From Nocardia sp. (GTDB lineage: Bacteria; Actinomycetota; Actinomycetes; Mycobacteriales; Mycobacteriaceae): 64,000 bases of DNA. Under the pieces are notes generated by a model, which had not been told where the DNA came from, made no database searches, and worked only from the letters and a program-made list of their open reading frames with translations. Position 1 is the stretch's first letter; every line of letters begins with the position of its first letter. Positions 49,302 through 57,721 of the stretch are shown here, one piece after another. Location of the stretch: NCBI RefSeq assembly GCF_025465275.1, contig NZ_JAODNK010000131.1, positions 62,001 to 126,000 on the forward strand, given 5' to 3'. A program made the position numbers and the translations under genes.

Positions 49302-49334
49302 TCCATTGTGGCGCAGAATCGTGCCGGGCTCGGG

Positions 49335-50192
49335 CTACTTCACCAGGGTGAATTGCATGATGTCCAGGTGCCCGGCGTGAAAGTAGTGGGCACAGCCGGT
49401 CAGGTATTTGATGTAGCGGTCATAGACCTCCTCGGAGGTGAGTCGGACCGCCTCGGCGCGATGGGCTTGCAGCGACTCGGCCCACAGGTCGAGAGTGTGC
49501 GCGTAGTGCGCCTGCAGCGAATGGATGCGCTGGGTATGGAATCCCGCTGCCCCGGCGAGACCGGTCACCGTGGACAGCTGGGGGAGCTGCCCGCCCGGGA
49601 AGATCTCGCGCTTCATGAAGATGTGGAACCGGGCATCGTCGCGGGTGACGGGGATGTTCAGCGCGCGCAGTTCCGCCAGCGTGCGCCCGATAATGGTGTG
49701 CAACAGCAGCCGCCCGTCAGCCGGCATCATGGCATGGCAGCGGGCGAAGAACTCCGGATAGCGTTCTTTGCGGAAATGTTCGAAGGCCCCGATGCTCACG
49801 ATCCGATCGGCCTTGCCGCGGAACTCTTCCCAACCCTGCAGGCGCACTTCGGCATCGGTGATGCCGAGCTCCGCGAGCCGGGCCCGGGTGTAGTCGACTT
49901 GATTGCGGCTCAAGGTCAGTCCGATCACCCGCACCCCGTAGTGCTGCGCGGCGCGAATCATCGTTGCGCCCCAACCGCATCCGATATCGAGCAGCGTCAT
50001 ACCCGGCTGCAGCCGCAGCTTCCCGAGCGCGAGATCGATCTTGGCGAGCTGCGCCTCCTGCAGGCTCATGGTGGCATCGGGGAAGTAGGCGCAGCTGTAG
50101 GTCATGGAGGGGTCGAGGAACAGCGCATAAAAGTCGTCGGAGACGTCGTAGTGCGATTGGACTTGCTTGTAGAACGGCACAAGGTCGGGCAT
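49335..50192 (-). CDS. Cyclopropane/mycolic-acid-synthase-type SAM methyltransferase
   Basis: 285 residues from the ATG at 50192 (AGGAG, 8 nt); longer starts upstream are unsupported. PF02353 pattern: HYDVSDDFYALFLDPSMTYSCAYFPD, SAM motif MTLLDIGCGWGATMIRAAQHYG, GLTLSRNQ, SIGAFEHF and HIFMKREIFPGGQLPQLS. Such enzymes add methylene or methyl groups to double bonds of phospholipid acyl chains or mycolates. In M. tuberculosis cmaA1 lies beside acrA1; here an AcrA1-like reductase is 5 kb away. Gene start faces the divergent expansin-like gene. Confidence 0.87.
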   Translation of the reverse strand: MPDLVPFYKQVQSHYDVSDDFYALFLDPSMTYSCAYFPDATMSLQEAQLAKIDLALGKLRLQPGMTLLDIGCGWGATMIRAAQHYGVRVIGLTLSRNQVDYTRARLAELGITDAEVRLQGWEEFRGKADRIVSIGAFEHFRKERYPEFFARCHAMMPADGRLLLHTIIGRTLAELRALNIPVTRDDARFHIFMKREIFPGGQLPQLSTVTGLAGAAGFHTQRIHSLQAHYAHTLDLWAESLQAHRAEAVRLTSEEVYDRYIKYLTGCAHYFHAGHLDIMQFTLVK

Positions 50193-50392
50193 GAGGGGTG
50201 CTCCTGAAGTCGGTGTACGCCAGGGGATACGGAGTGGGGCGGTTGTCCGTTCTAGATCCATGACACACCGGCGACTCGCCGAGTTTTTCACTCCGAGTTT
50301 CCGATTCGACCCCGGCGTGACCGGCGCTACTGCTTTCCTGAAGGGGCTCAGCATCGTTGCAGCAAACACAATTCGGAGGTTGGGGAGCGGCC

Positions 50393-51295
50393 ATGCACCG
50401 CACAGGATACGAAGTGGTTCGTTCGAGCAGACCCTGGTTGTGGACGGCACTCGCGGCGGCGGTGGTGGTGGGGACAATAACATGGGTGATGCGTCCCGAG
50501 CCCGTGGCCTGCCGTTCGGCCGCGCCGATCACCACCGTGATCACGGAGCCCGCACCGACGACTCCCAGTTTGGTTACCACGCAGCAGCTTCCGTCCCCGC
50601 CGCCGCCCCCGCAGCCAGAAGCGGCGCAGGCTCGCTTCTACGCGTTCAGTCCCGGTGTGGCGTGCTCACTGCCGGATCTGCCCCTGGACGGCTACTACGT
50701 GGGCGTACCGACCATTGAGTACGCCGACTCCTCGCCCTGCGGCACCTATGTCAATATTGACGGCCCCCTCGGCAGCGTGCGCGCGCAGATCGTGGACCGC
50801 TGCCCGGGTTGCGCGCCGCATCAATACGATCTGAGCCGAGCCGCCTTCGAGGCCATCGCCAATAGCTCCGACGGTGTGGCGCAGATCAAAATCAGCCAGG
50901 TGATCGACCCGAATCCCGCACCGGAACTGTTCTACCGGGTGCAGCAGGGCGCATCGGCGGCCTGGATCGGGGTGCTCTTCTCCGGCGGCGGCAATCCGCT
51001 GCGTGCGGTCGACTTGCACGCGGATGCGGGCGGCGACTGGAAGCCGCTGCACCGCGGTTACGACAACTACTGGACCATTTCGGCCGCCGGTCCGGGCCCG
51101 TTCACCGCCCGGGTCACCGATATCTACGGCCACACCGTGGAGGTTCCCGGCATCACCATTACTCCGGGTCAATTGCGCTACACCGGAATTCGGCTCTACG
51201 ACCCGGATCCGCCACCGGTCACCACGGTGGCCGTGCCGCCGCCACCGGTGGTCGTCACGACTGTGGTCCCGGCCCCATCGCACTGCAATTCGTGA
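50393..51295 (+). CDS. Expansin-like (RlpA/double-psi beta-barrel) exported protein
   Basis: 300 residues from the ATG at 50393 (GGGGAG, 5 nt). One N-terminal membrane anchor (PWLWTALAAAVVVGTITWVM), a Thr/Pro-rich linker (PTTPSLVTTQQLPSPPPPPQ), then a barrel domain (YYVGVPTIEYADSSPCGTYVNIDGPLGSVRAQIVDRCPGCAPHQYDLSRAAFEAI) with the catalytic-type Asp and the YDLS motif of bacterial expansins. A C-terminal carbohydrate-binding-like domain (WIGVLFSGGGNPLRAVDLHA ... YWTISAAGPGPFTARVTDIYGHTVEVPG) follows. EXLX1-type proteins loosen cellulose or peptidoglycan networks without hydrolysis. Confidence 0.8.
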   Translation: MHRTGYEVVRSSRPWLWTALAAAVVVGTITWVMRPEPVACRSAAPITTVITEPAPTTPSLVTTQQLPSPPPPPQPEAAQARFYAFSPGVACSLPDLPLDGYYVGVPTIEYADSSPCGTYVNIDGPLGSVRAQIVDRCPGCAPHQYDLSRAAFEAIANSSDGVAQIKISQVIDPNPAPELFYRVQQGASAAWIGVLFSGGGNPLRAVDLHADAGGDWKPLHRGYDNYWTISAAGPGPFTARVTDIYGHTVEVPGITITPGQLRYTGIRLYDPDPPPVTTVAVPPPPVVVTTVVPAPSHCNS

Positions 51296-51339
51296 CACGA
51301 CGTACTCCGACATCGCTCCGGGATTATGGCATCATCAAC

Positions 51340-51353
51340 TGAAACGTGTTTCA
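51340..51353 (+). promoter_or_regulatory. KstR-like box upstream of the alpha/beta hydrolase
   Basis: TGAAACGTGTTTCA fits the 14-bp KstR consensus TnnAACnnGTTnnA fully and shares the AACGTGTT core. It lies 37 bp before the start codon at 51391. Confidence 0.5.
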
Positions 51354-51390
51354 TTTTTGACCGTTGATGCGGCTTCCCGGGAGGCATTCG

Positions 51391-52320
51391 ATGACGAAAC
51401 CCAGCTTGGAATATTCCGAGGTGACCCAGTCCGGCGAGCGCCGGCGCAACCGCCGTCTGTCACCGCGCATTTCGCGGTTGACGGAGGTTCCGCAGGGCTC
51501 GATGGTCGAGCTGCCCGGACGCGGCAGCACCTATGTGGTGGACCTGGCGGGCCCGGCGGCGGATTCGCCGACCATCCTGCTGCTGCACGGCATGGCCACC
51601 ACCGCCATGCTCAATTGGTTCGCCTCCCTGCGCGAGCTCAATGAGCTCTACCGGGTGGTGCTCTTCGATCAGCGCTGGCACGGCCACGGAATCCGTTCCG
51701 AGCGTTTCGATCTCGATGATCTGGCCGACGACGCGATCGCGGTGGCCGAGGTGCTCGGGCTGGACCGCCCGGTGCTGGCCGGTTACTCCATGGGCGGCGT
51801 CATCGCACAGTTGGCCGCACACCGGCATCCGGACAAGGTCGGCGGAATAGTGCTGGCCGCCACCACCTACCGCTTCCAGGAGACCCGCCGCGAGCGTGCC
51901 TTCCACAAAGCCTGGGGCCTGCTGGCGGCCTCGTTCGCCGAAACGGCCACGCGCCGAACCGAATTGCACAAGCAGAAGCTCCCGGTACTGCCGGAGGCGT
52001 CCTGGCCGGTGGGCCGGATGGATCGCTGGGCCATGGCGGAAATGCGCAGCACGAGCGGCTGGGCGCTGGCGCAGGCCCTGGCGGTGCTCGGTAATTTCGA
52101 TGCGACGGAATGGCTCTCGACGCTCAAGGTGCCGGCGGCGGTGGTGATCACCACCCGAGATCGGGCACTCCCCGTCTATCGGCAATTGGAGATGGCGAAA
52201 ATGATTCCGGGAGCGGAGATCTTCCTCGCGAAGGCCGGCCATGCGGCCTGTGCACTCGAGGCGGACGTCTTTGTCCCGGTGTTCCTCGAGGCCTGTCAAT
52301 CTGTGGTCGAACGGCGATAA
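51391..52320 (+). CDS. Alpha/beta hydrolase
   Basis: 309 residues from the ATG at 51391 (GGGAGG upstream). Hydrolase fold: ILLLHGMATTAMLNW with the oxyanion HG, VVLFDQRWHGHGIRSERFDLDDLADD, nucleophile elbow LAGYSMGGVIAQ, and the late His in LAKAGHAACALE. The substrate is unknown. A KstR-like box upstream suggests a link to sterol or lipid catabolism. It converges with the WS/DGAT gene 10 bp downstream. Confidence 0.83.
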   Translation: MTKPSLEYSEVTQSGERRRNRRLSPRISRLTEVPQGSMVELPGRGSTYVVDLAGPAADSPTILLLHGMATTAMLNWFASLRELNELYRVVLFDQRWHGHGIRSERFDLDDLADDAIAVAEVLGLDRPVLAGYSMGGVIAQLAAHRHPDKVGGIVLAATTYRFQETRRERAFHKAWGLLAASFAETATRRTELHKQKLPVLPEASWPVGRMDRWAMAEMRSTSGWALAQALAVLGNFDATEWLSTLKVPAAVVITTRDRALPVYRQLEMAKMIPGAEIFLAKAGHAACALEADVFVPVFLEACQSVVERR

Positions 52321-52330
52321 GCGCTGGGAT

Positions 52331-53734
52331 TCAGCGTTTTTCGCTCGCTGCCTTGAGTAGCTCGGTGACCACCTCGGGGACGGCGTCGGCGAGCTTCTCG
52401 ATATCGGGCACCAGTTCCTTGGCGGCGATGAATCCGAAATCCAGATTGCCATTGTTGGAGATCACGGTGGCGGTGAGCCCGGCGCCGTGGAACACCGGCC
52501 CGAACGGATACATCGAAGACACCCGCACGCCCAGGAAGTACATGGGGAAATTGGGCCCGGGCACATTCGAGACCACCAGATTGTGCACAACCGGATGGTG
52601 CTCGGCCAGTTTCAGTGAGGAATAGGCGCGCGCCGCCAGCTGAAAGGTGTTGGGCGGGGCGTACTTCGCCCAATCCTGTAGGAAATCGGCGCCGATCAGA
52701 TCGTGTTCCTCCTTGGCCCCGCGATTGTCCGCGGCGATCGCCTCCAGGCGCTCGACCGGATCGGCGAGATCGGTGTAGAGGCGCGCGAAAATGGTGGAGA
52801 CCTTATTGGTGCCCGCCTCGTGCCGGGAGGTTTCGTGTACCGACACCGGAACCGAGGCGATGAGCGAGGTGTCGGGCAGCTCGTTGTGCAGTTCGAGATA
52901 ACTGCGCAGCGCCCCGCCGACCACGGCGAGCACCACATCGTTGACCTTGACGCCGAACGCGGTCTTTATCTCCTTGATATCGGCCAGGTCCGATTGCATG
53001 AAGGACACCGAGCGATGCGGGGTGATTGCGCGATTGAACGGGGTTCGCGGCGCGGTGAACGGCAGCGCCATGCCGCGGCTCTCGTTGCTGCCGCGCCGGC
53101 GCTGCACCAACCCGGTCAGAATTCCGACGGTCTGCGGCACCATGCCGAATATGCCGAGCTTGCCCGGGAACTTGGCGAGGCCTTCGGCGGCCAGCAGTAC
53201 ATCGTTCGGTTCTGCTTCGGCGGCAGGGATTTCGACCGGCGGGGTGTAGGTGACACCCGGTTCGATATCGCAGAGGTGCATCATCATATTGGTGCCGGTA
53301 ATGCCGTCGACGATCGCATGGTGGTACTTGGACAGCACGGCGACCTTATTGTCGGGCAGGCCCTCCACCACCCACATCTCCCACAGCGGGCGACTGCGGT
53401 CCAATTGTCTACCTGCGATATCGCCGGTGATCTCGGCCAGTCCCCGGCGGCCGCCCGGTGCGGGCAGGCCCACCCGGCGGACGTGGTAGTCCAGATCGAA
53501 GTGGGGATCGCGCACCCACACCGGATGATCGAGGTTGAACGGCACATTGTGCAGACGGCGGGTCATGGCGGGAATGAGGTACAGCCGCCGGCCGAGTTCG
53601 GATTTGAAGGTGTCGTAGTCGAATTCACCTCCCTCCGCGGTGGGATCGAGTATCAGCAGTGCGCAGACATGCAGGAGTTGGGTATCCGTTTCGAGATAGA
53701 GGAAGCTCGCATCGAGTCCGGTAAGTCGTTCCAT
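52331..53734 (-). CDS. Wax-ester synthase/acyl-CoA:diacylglycerol acyltransferase (WS/DGAT)
   Basis: 467 residues. The catalytic motif HHAIVDG (His 138-139, Asp 143) and the family opening MERLTGLDASFLYLET and closing VVSNVPGPNFPMYFLGVRVSSMYPFGPVFHGAGLTATVISNNGNLDFGFIAAKELVPDI are typical of actinobacterial Tgs-type enzymes. They make triacylglycerol or wax ester from acyl-CoA and an alcohol. A fatty acyl reductase that could supply fatty alcohol lies 1 kb away. A KstR-like box is 13-27 bp upstream of the start. Confidence 0.92.
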   Translation of the reverse strand: MERLTGLDASFLYLETDTQLLHVCALLILDPTAEGGEFDYDTFKSELGRRLYLIPAMTRRLHNVPFNLDHPVWVRDPHFDLDYHVRRVGLPAPGGRRGLAEITGDIAGRQLDRSRPLWEMWVVEGLPDNKVAVLSKYHHAIVDGITGTNMMMHLCDIEPGVTYTPPVEIPAAEAEPNDVLLAAEGLAKFPGKLGIFGMVPQTVGILTGLVQRRRGSNESRGMALPFTAPRTPFNRAITPHRSVSFMQSDLADIKEIKTAFGVKVNDVVLAVVGGALRSYLELHNELPDTSLIASVPVSVHETSRHEAGTNKVSTIFARLYTDLADPVERLEAIAADNRGAKEEHDLIGADFLQDWAKYAPPNTFQLAARAYSSLKLAEHHPVVHNLVVSNVPGPNFPMYFLGVRVSSMYPFGPVFHGAGLTATVISNNGNLDFGFIAAKELVPDIEKLADAVPEVVTELLKAASEKR

Positions 53735-53747
53735 ACCAACACCCTAT

Positions 53748-53761
53748 GAGAACTCGTTCTA
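53748..53761. promoter_or_regulatory. KstR-like box upstream of WS/DGAT
   Basis: GAGAACTCGTTCTA matches TnnAACnnGTTnnA at all positions but the first T, with perfect AGAAC/GTTCT arms. It lies 14 bp before the WS/DGAT start. Confidence 0.5.
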
Positions 53762-53825
53762 CTTTGCGCCCCGATTGCGGTACCCCGGCGGACCGATCCG
53801 TGTCCGGTTCGTTGCCTCAAAGTAG

Positions 53826-53840
53826 CTTGTAGATAACAAG
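53826..53840. promoter_or_regulatory. Short palindrome between WS/DGAT and cutinase
   Basis: CTTGT-N5-ACAAG with a partly matching flank, in the 270-bp region between the divergent WS/DGAT and cutinase genes. It may be a regulator site; the binder is unknown. Confidence 0.3.
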
Positions 53841-54003
53841 TTTCGTAGTGATACGGATGGGCACCAATTGGGTATCTCTCCGATAGGACTCGTTGCCGCA
53901 CTCTCAGCTTCTCCCTACCTTGGGTCACATGGCCCGGCGGATCGTCACTTGTCACTGACAAGAGTCACCGGGCCTCTCACAACGGCGTGAGAGGGTGAGA
54001 ACA

Positions 54004-54651
54004 ATGGGCGACCGAAGGGTTGTGCTGACTGGAAAGTGGCGTATAGCTTGGGTTCTCGCCGCCATATTGCTGGTGGCGAGTGTGTTCTTCCCACTACCCC
54101 GGGCCCACGCGGACGCATGTACCGACGTGGATGTGGTCGTGGCGCGGGGCACGGGTGAACCCGGGTGGCTCGGCGACGCGGTCGGCGATCCGCTATACGG
54201 AATGCTGCAGGACCGGTTGCCCGTGAGCACGAGTGCCTACGCCGTGAATTACCCGGCGGACTACAGCTTCAATCTGGGCGCGGGCTCGGCGGATCTGGTG
54301 GGGCACTTGGCCGCTCAGGCGGCGGCCTGCCCGGCGCAGCGGTTCATCCTGGTGGGGTACTCACAGGGTGCGGCGGTCGTGCACGCGGCACTGGGCACCG
54401 GCGCGGTGTCCTGGTACCCCGGCCGGGTGCAGCTGCCCGGTGACCTCGGCGACCGCGTCGCGGCCGTATTGCTGTTCGGTGATCCCATGCGGGCCATCGG
54501 CTGGAATGTGCCCGGCGCGTACCTGTCTCGCACCGGAGACTGGTGCACCGGAGGCGATCCCATCTGCGGAGCGGGTGTTGATGCCAATGCCCACGTCGCC
54601 TACGGGAGCAGCTTCGTCGGCGCGGTGAACTTCGCGGCGAACCACGTCTGA
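54004..54651 (+). CDS. Secreted cutinase-family esterase
   Basis: 215 residues from the ATG at 54004. Signal peptide with hydrophobic core AWVLAAILLVASVFFPL and cleavage near AHA-DAC (about residue 36). The triad Ser 120 (VGYSQGAA), Asp 185 (CTGGDPIC) and His 197 (NAHVAYG), with the conserved disulfide cysteines, defines the cutinase/Culp family of cell-wall-associated esterases and lipases. Substrates are probably medium-chain esters or envelope lipids. It is followed by a strong terminator. Confidence 0.9.
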   Translation: MGDRRVVLTGKWRIAWVLAAILLVASVFFPLPRAHADACTDVDVVVARGTGEPGWLGDAVGDPLYGMLQDRLPVSTSAYAVNYPADYSFNLGAGSADLVGHLAAQAAACPAQRFILVGYSQGAAVVHAALGTGAVSWYPGRVQLPGDLGDRVAAVLLFGDPMRAIGWNVPGAYLSRTGDWCTGGDPICGAGVDANAHVAYGSSFVGAVNFAANHV

Positions 54652-54679
54652 GAAGAACCAGGGGAGGGGCTCCCCGACG

Positions 54680-54714
54680 ATTCGGCCCGGTGAGAACTTC
54701 TCACCGGGCCGAAT
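54680..54714. terminator. Bidirectional terminator
   Basis: Arms 54680-54694 and 54700-54714 form a perfect 15-bp stem (ATTCGGCCCGGTGAG) around AACTT, between the convergent cutinase and acyl-reductase genes. Confidence 0.8.
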
Positions 54715-54733
54715 ACTGTTGAACAGGAAGAGA

Positions 54734-56767
54734 TTACCAGTTCAGTCCCGGAATCCGGTTGGCAATGCGGGCCGCCGGAGCGGGCAGGCCCATCAGCGGT
54801 TGCACGATCGGCGCCAGGGCCAGCAGCGGGCTGCGGGACTCCTTCTTCGCGACGGGCGCCGCGTCACCGTCGCGCACCGGCTTGGTGGCCTTGGAGTCCC
54901 CGAACATGTGGAAGCCCTCCGAGAGGATGGCGCGCTTCACCGACGGCATGACCATGTCCACCAGCTGGGCGAAAGTGCCGATGGGCGTATCGATTCGGCT
55001 GGGCCGGTGCTCCAGCGCCCGCACCACGATGTCGGCGGCCTGATCGGGTGAATGCACCGGGATGGACTTGTACAGGTCCGTCGGCGCGATCATGGGCGTG
55101 CGCACCAGCGGCATCCGTACCGAGGTGAACGTGATTCCGGCATCGGCATTCTCGACCGCGGCGATCTCACTGAAGTTGTCCAGCGCCGACTTGCTAGCCA
55201 CATAGGCGGCGAAGCGCGGCACCTTCGTCTGCACCGCGATGGAGGAGATATTGACGAAGTGCCCGAAGCGGCGCTCCCGCATGGACGGCAGCAGGGCCAG
55301 GATCAACCGCACCGCACCGAAGTAGTTGACGGCCATGGTGCGCTCGAAATCGTGCATGCGATCGGTGGAATTGAGCACCGACCGACGGATGGAGCGGCCC
55401 GCATTGTTTACCACGAAATCGACGTGACGGTGGTCGGCGAGCACCTGCTTGACGAGCAGCTCCACCGACTTCTCATCGGTGATATCGCAGATGTAGGCCT
55501 GGGCCGCACCGCTTTCGGCGCGCACCGCTACGGCGGCGGCGTCGATGTCCTCGGGTGTGCGAGCCACCATGAGTACGGTCGCACCGCGCTTGGCGACCGC
55601 GTGCGCGGTGGCCAGGCCGATGCCGGAGGACGCACCGGTGACCAGCACGATCCGGCCCCGCAGCGGCTCCTTGCCACCGCGGCGAGCGCGATCGGGGTCG
55701 AGGTGGGCCTCCCAATAGCTCCACAGCTTGGCGGCGTAGGTATCGAACTTCGGCACCTCGATGCCGGTGCCGCGCAGCTGCGCCCGGGTGAAGTCGGAGG
55801 AGAACGCCGACTCGAAGGCGGTGTGCGGGGCGACCTCGGCGGGAATGCCGAAGCGCTCCAGCACGAAATCGCGCACCGCGGGCACGCCGGGCAGTCCACC
55901 GAGGGCGTGCAGGGCGGCGTGGCTGCCCGGGAGCGTGCCGAAACCGGTAGGCGCGCCGGCGGCGCGGGCCAGGGCGGCGTAGATCTGGCCGAACGGCTGC
56001 GGCTCCGGATTGGTGAGATGGAAGGTGCGGCCGATCAATCCCGGCTTGTTGACGAGTTCGACCATGGCGGCCGCCACATAGTCGACCGGAACGATATTCG
56101 TCGCACCCAGATCGGGCAGCGGCATCGGCAGTTCCGACGGCAGTGCGGCCAGTCCGGCAATGGCGGGGAAGAAGTAGTACGGCCCGTCGATCTTGTCCAT
56201 CTCGCCGGTGCGGGAATCGCCGACCACAATGGCCGGGCGGTATACCCGCCAGCGCAGGCCACGGCTTTCGCGCACGAGTTTCTCGGCTTCGAATTTGGTG
56301 CGGTGATAAGGCGAATCGAGACGCTGGCCGAGATCGAAGTCGTCCTCGAAGAACTTGCCCTTGTGATCACCGGCGACGGCGACCGAGGAAACGTGGTGCA
56401 GGACCGCACCGATCTCGGTGGCCAGCTCTACTACGGCGCGCGTCCCCTGCACATTGGCGGCGTAGGTGCTGTCCTCGTCGGCGGTCATATCGTAGACGGC
56501 GCCCAGATGGATGACGTGGTCGGCGCTGGGTGCGTCCAACTCGCCGGTAATGCTGTCGCGCAGTCCGAGCCCAGGTGCGGTGAGGTCACCGACCAGTGGG
56601 AACACCCGATCCTCGGCACCCCAGCCGATGGACATCTCGCGCAGTTTGGCGACCGACGCCTCACGAACCAGCGCATGGACAACAGCGTGCGGGTCGCGGT
56701 CCAGCAGCCCGGCGACGACGCGACGGCCCAGGAACCCGGTACCGCCCGTGACGATGTAGGCAACCAT
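54734..56767 (-). CDS. Fatty acyl-CoA reductase, two-domain AcrA1-like
   Basis: 677 residues with two Rossmann domains. The N-terminal extended-SDR/male-sterility domain has VTGGTGFLGRRVV (6-18), HVSSVAVAG and YHRTKFEAEKLV (YxxxK). The C-terminal classical SDR has LVTGASSGIGLATA (about 375), NNAG and the catalytic YVASKSAL. This is the architecture of mycobacterial AcrA1 (Rv3391), which reduces acyl-CoA to fatty aldehyde and alcohol. With the nearby WS/DGAT it could make wax esters. AAGGAGGGG precedes the ATG. Confidence 0.87.
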   Translation of the reverse strand: MVAYIVTGGTGFLGRRVVAGLLDRDPHAVVHALVREASVAKLREMSIGWGAEDRVFPLVGDLTAPGLGLRDSITGELDAPSADHVIHLGAVYDMTADEDSTYAANVQGTRAVVELATEIGAVLHHVSSVAVAGDHKGKFFEDDFDLGQRLDSPYHRTKFEAEKLVRESRGLRWRVYRPAIVVGDSRTGEMDKIDGPYYFFPAIAGLAALPSELPMPLPDLGATNIVPVDYVAAAMVELVNKPGLIGRTFHLTNPEPQPFGQIYAALARAAGAPTGFGTLPGSHAALHALGGLPGVPAVRDFVLERFGIPAEVAPHTAFESAFSSDFTRAQLRGTGIEVPKFDTYAAKLWSYWEAHLDPDRARRGGKEPLRGRIVLVTGASSGIGLATAHAVAKRGATVLMVARTPEDIDAAAVAVRAESGAAQAYICDITDEKSVELLVKQVLADHRHVDFVVNNAGRSIRRSVLNSTDRMHDFERTMAVNYFGAVRLILALLPSMRERRFGHFVNISSIAVQTKVPRFAAYVASKSALDNFSEIAAVENADAGITFTSVRMPLVRTPMIAPTDLYKSIPVHSPDQAADIVVRALEHRPSRIDTPIGTFAQLVDMVMPSVKRAILSEGFHMFGDSKATKPVRDGDAAPVAKKESRSPLLALAPIVQPLMGLPAPAARIANRIPGLNW

Positions 56768-56784
56768 CGTCCCCTCCTTAATGT

Positions 56785-56814
56785 ACGAACATGTTGGTGC
56801 TCAACGTTGTTCGT
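56785..56814. promoter_or_regulatory. Inverted repeat upstream of the acyl reductase
   Basis: ACGAACA (56785-56791) and TGTTCGT (56808-56814) form a 7-bp inverted repeat with a 16-nt centre, 18 bp before the start codon. A regulator site is inferred. Confidence 0.4.
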
Positions 56815-57238
56815 CCGACATGCGTCGGTGGATGTGGACGATGAATAGAGACGGCCCCTTAGCAGAATGTCGGGCCGAGGTAGGAACACCATCGTGCCTA
56901 ACTGGTGAGTAACTTTACGGGTCGCTCATAACGCCTTCAACCGAAACGGGGATTTCGGGCATGTGGGACTGGTCACCCGGTAGCAATTCGAGTGTTTGTG
57001 TGTAACAACGGGTTTGGTGTAACCGTCGGATGCAGTTGGTTATTCGGAGGCAACTGGTCAATTGTCCTGTGTGGCCCGTCACTTGATTGCCCGCGGGATG
57101 CCGAGTTGCCGGGGTGCTCTATTTGCCCGAAACGCCCGGCTGAGCGGTACACGGATCCGTGCGTGTCTTATATGCCTGATCTGACGTTATGGTGTTTCGG
57201 TCTCGTCAGGAAAGAGCAGGCGATTGGAGCTGACACTC
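56815..57238. other. Gene-free stretch, lower GC
   Basis: About 420 bp between the divergent acyl reductase and Uma2-like genes. It is visibly richer in A and T than its surroundings and contains no convincing ORF, palindrome or repeat. It may hold the promoter of the Uma2-like gene, which also looks atypical. Confidence 0.5.
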
Positions 57239-57721
57239 ATGCCGGTCACGTTCTGGTACTCCCGAATCGTGTTCAGCGTGCTCGAGTTCTGGAACAACCT
57301 CGGCTACGAGATCGCCGGCGATCAGTACGTCGCTGCCAGCGGCTTCGCCCACGATGACATCGGTTTCCACAATTTTGTCGCCGACGGCGTGGTCTTCCGC
57401 CCCGGCCACTGCCCGGCAAAGAACAGCACCGTGCACGATCCCGCCGACCTGTTCGCCGTCGTGCAGGCCGTCCACGAGGAGAGTCAGGTCGGCGCGGCAA
57501 TAGACAAACTGCGGGTCTACGCCATGCTCGGCATTCCCACCTACTGGATCGTGCGCGGCGACCAGGATTCCGACGATCTCGACGGTTTCATCAGCATGTA
57601 CGAACTCGTCGGTGCGGACTACAAACTGACCGGCGGCCGTCGCGTCTCCCAGCTGCCGCAACCCGAGCACCTCTCGATTGCGCGCGTGGCTGCCGCGGTC
57701 GAACGACTGGGGCAGACCTAG
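57239..57721 (+). CDS. Uma2/DUF820-family protein with altered nuclease motif
   Basis: 160 residues from the ATG at 57239 (TTGGAG 9 nt upstream). The PD-(D/E)xK-like frame of Uma2 proteins is recognisable: DDIGFHNFVADGVVFRP, then AVVQAVHEESQVGAAIDKLRVYAMLGIPTYWIV. In most relatives the middle motif is VVEVVSPS, but here the acidic residue is Gln (VVQAV), so nuclease activity may be lost. Uma2 genes are often mobile and of unknown purpose. Its stop shares CTAG with that of the convergent amidohydrolase. Confidence 0.65.
   Translation: MPVTFWYSRIVFSVLEFWNNLGYEIAGDQYVAASGFAHDDIGFHNFVADGVVFRPGHCPAKNSTVHDPADLFAVVQAVHEESQVGAAIDKLRVYAMLGIPTYWIVRGDQDSDDLDGFISMYELVGADYKLTGGRRVSQLPQPEHLSIARVAAAVERLGQT

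Noticed and set aside
56992..57357. Plus-strand frame through the gene-free region into the Uma2-like gene
   Set aside because: Cysteine-rich random-looking composition, TTG/GTG start without ribosome site, and it overlaps the real gene in another frame.
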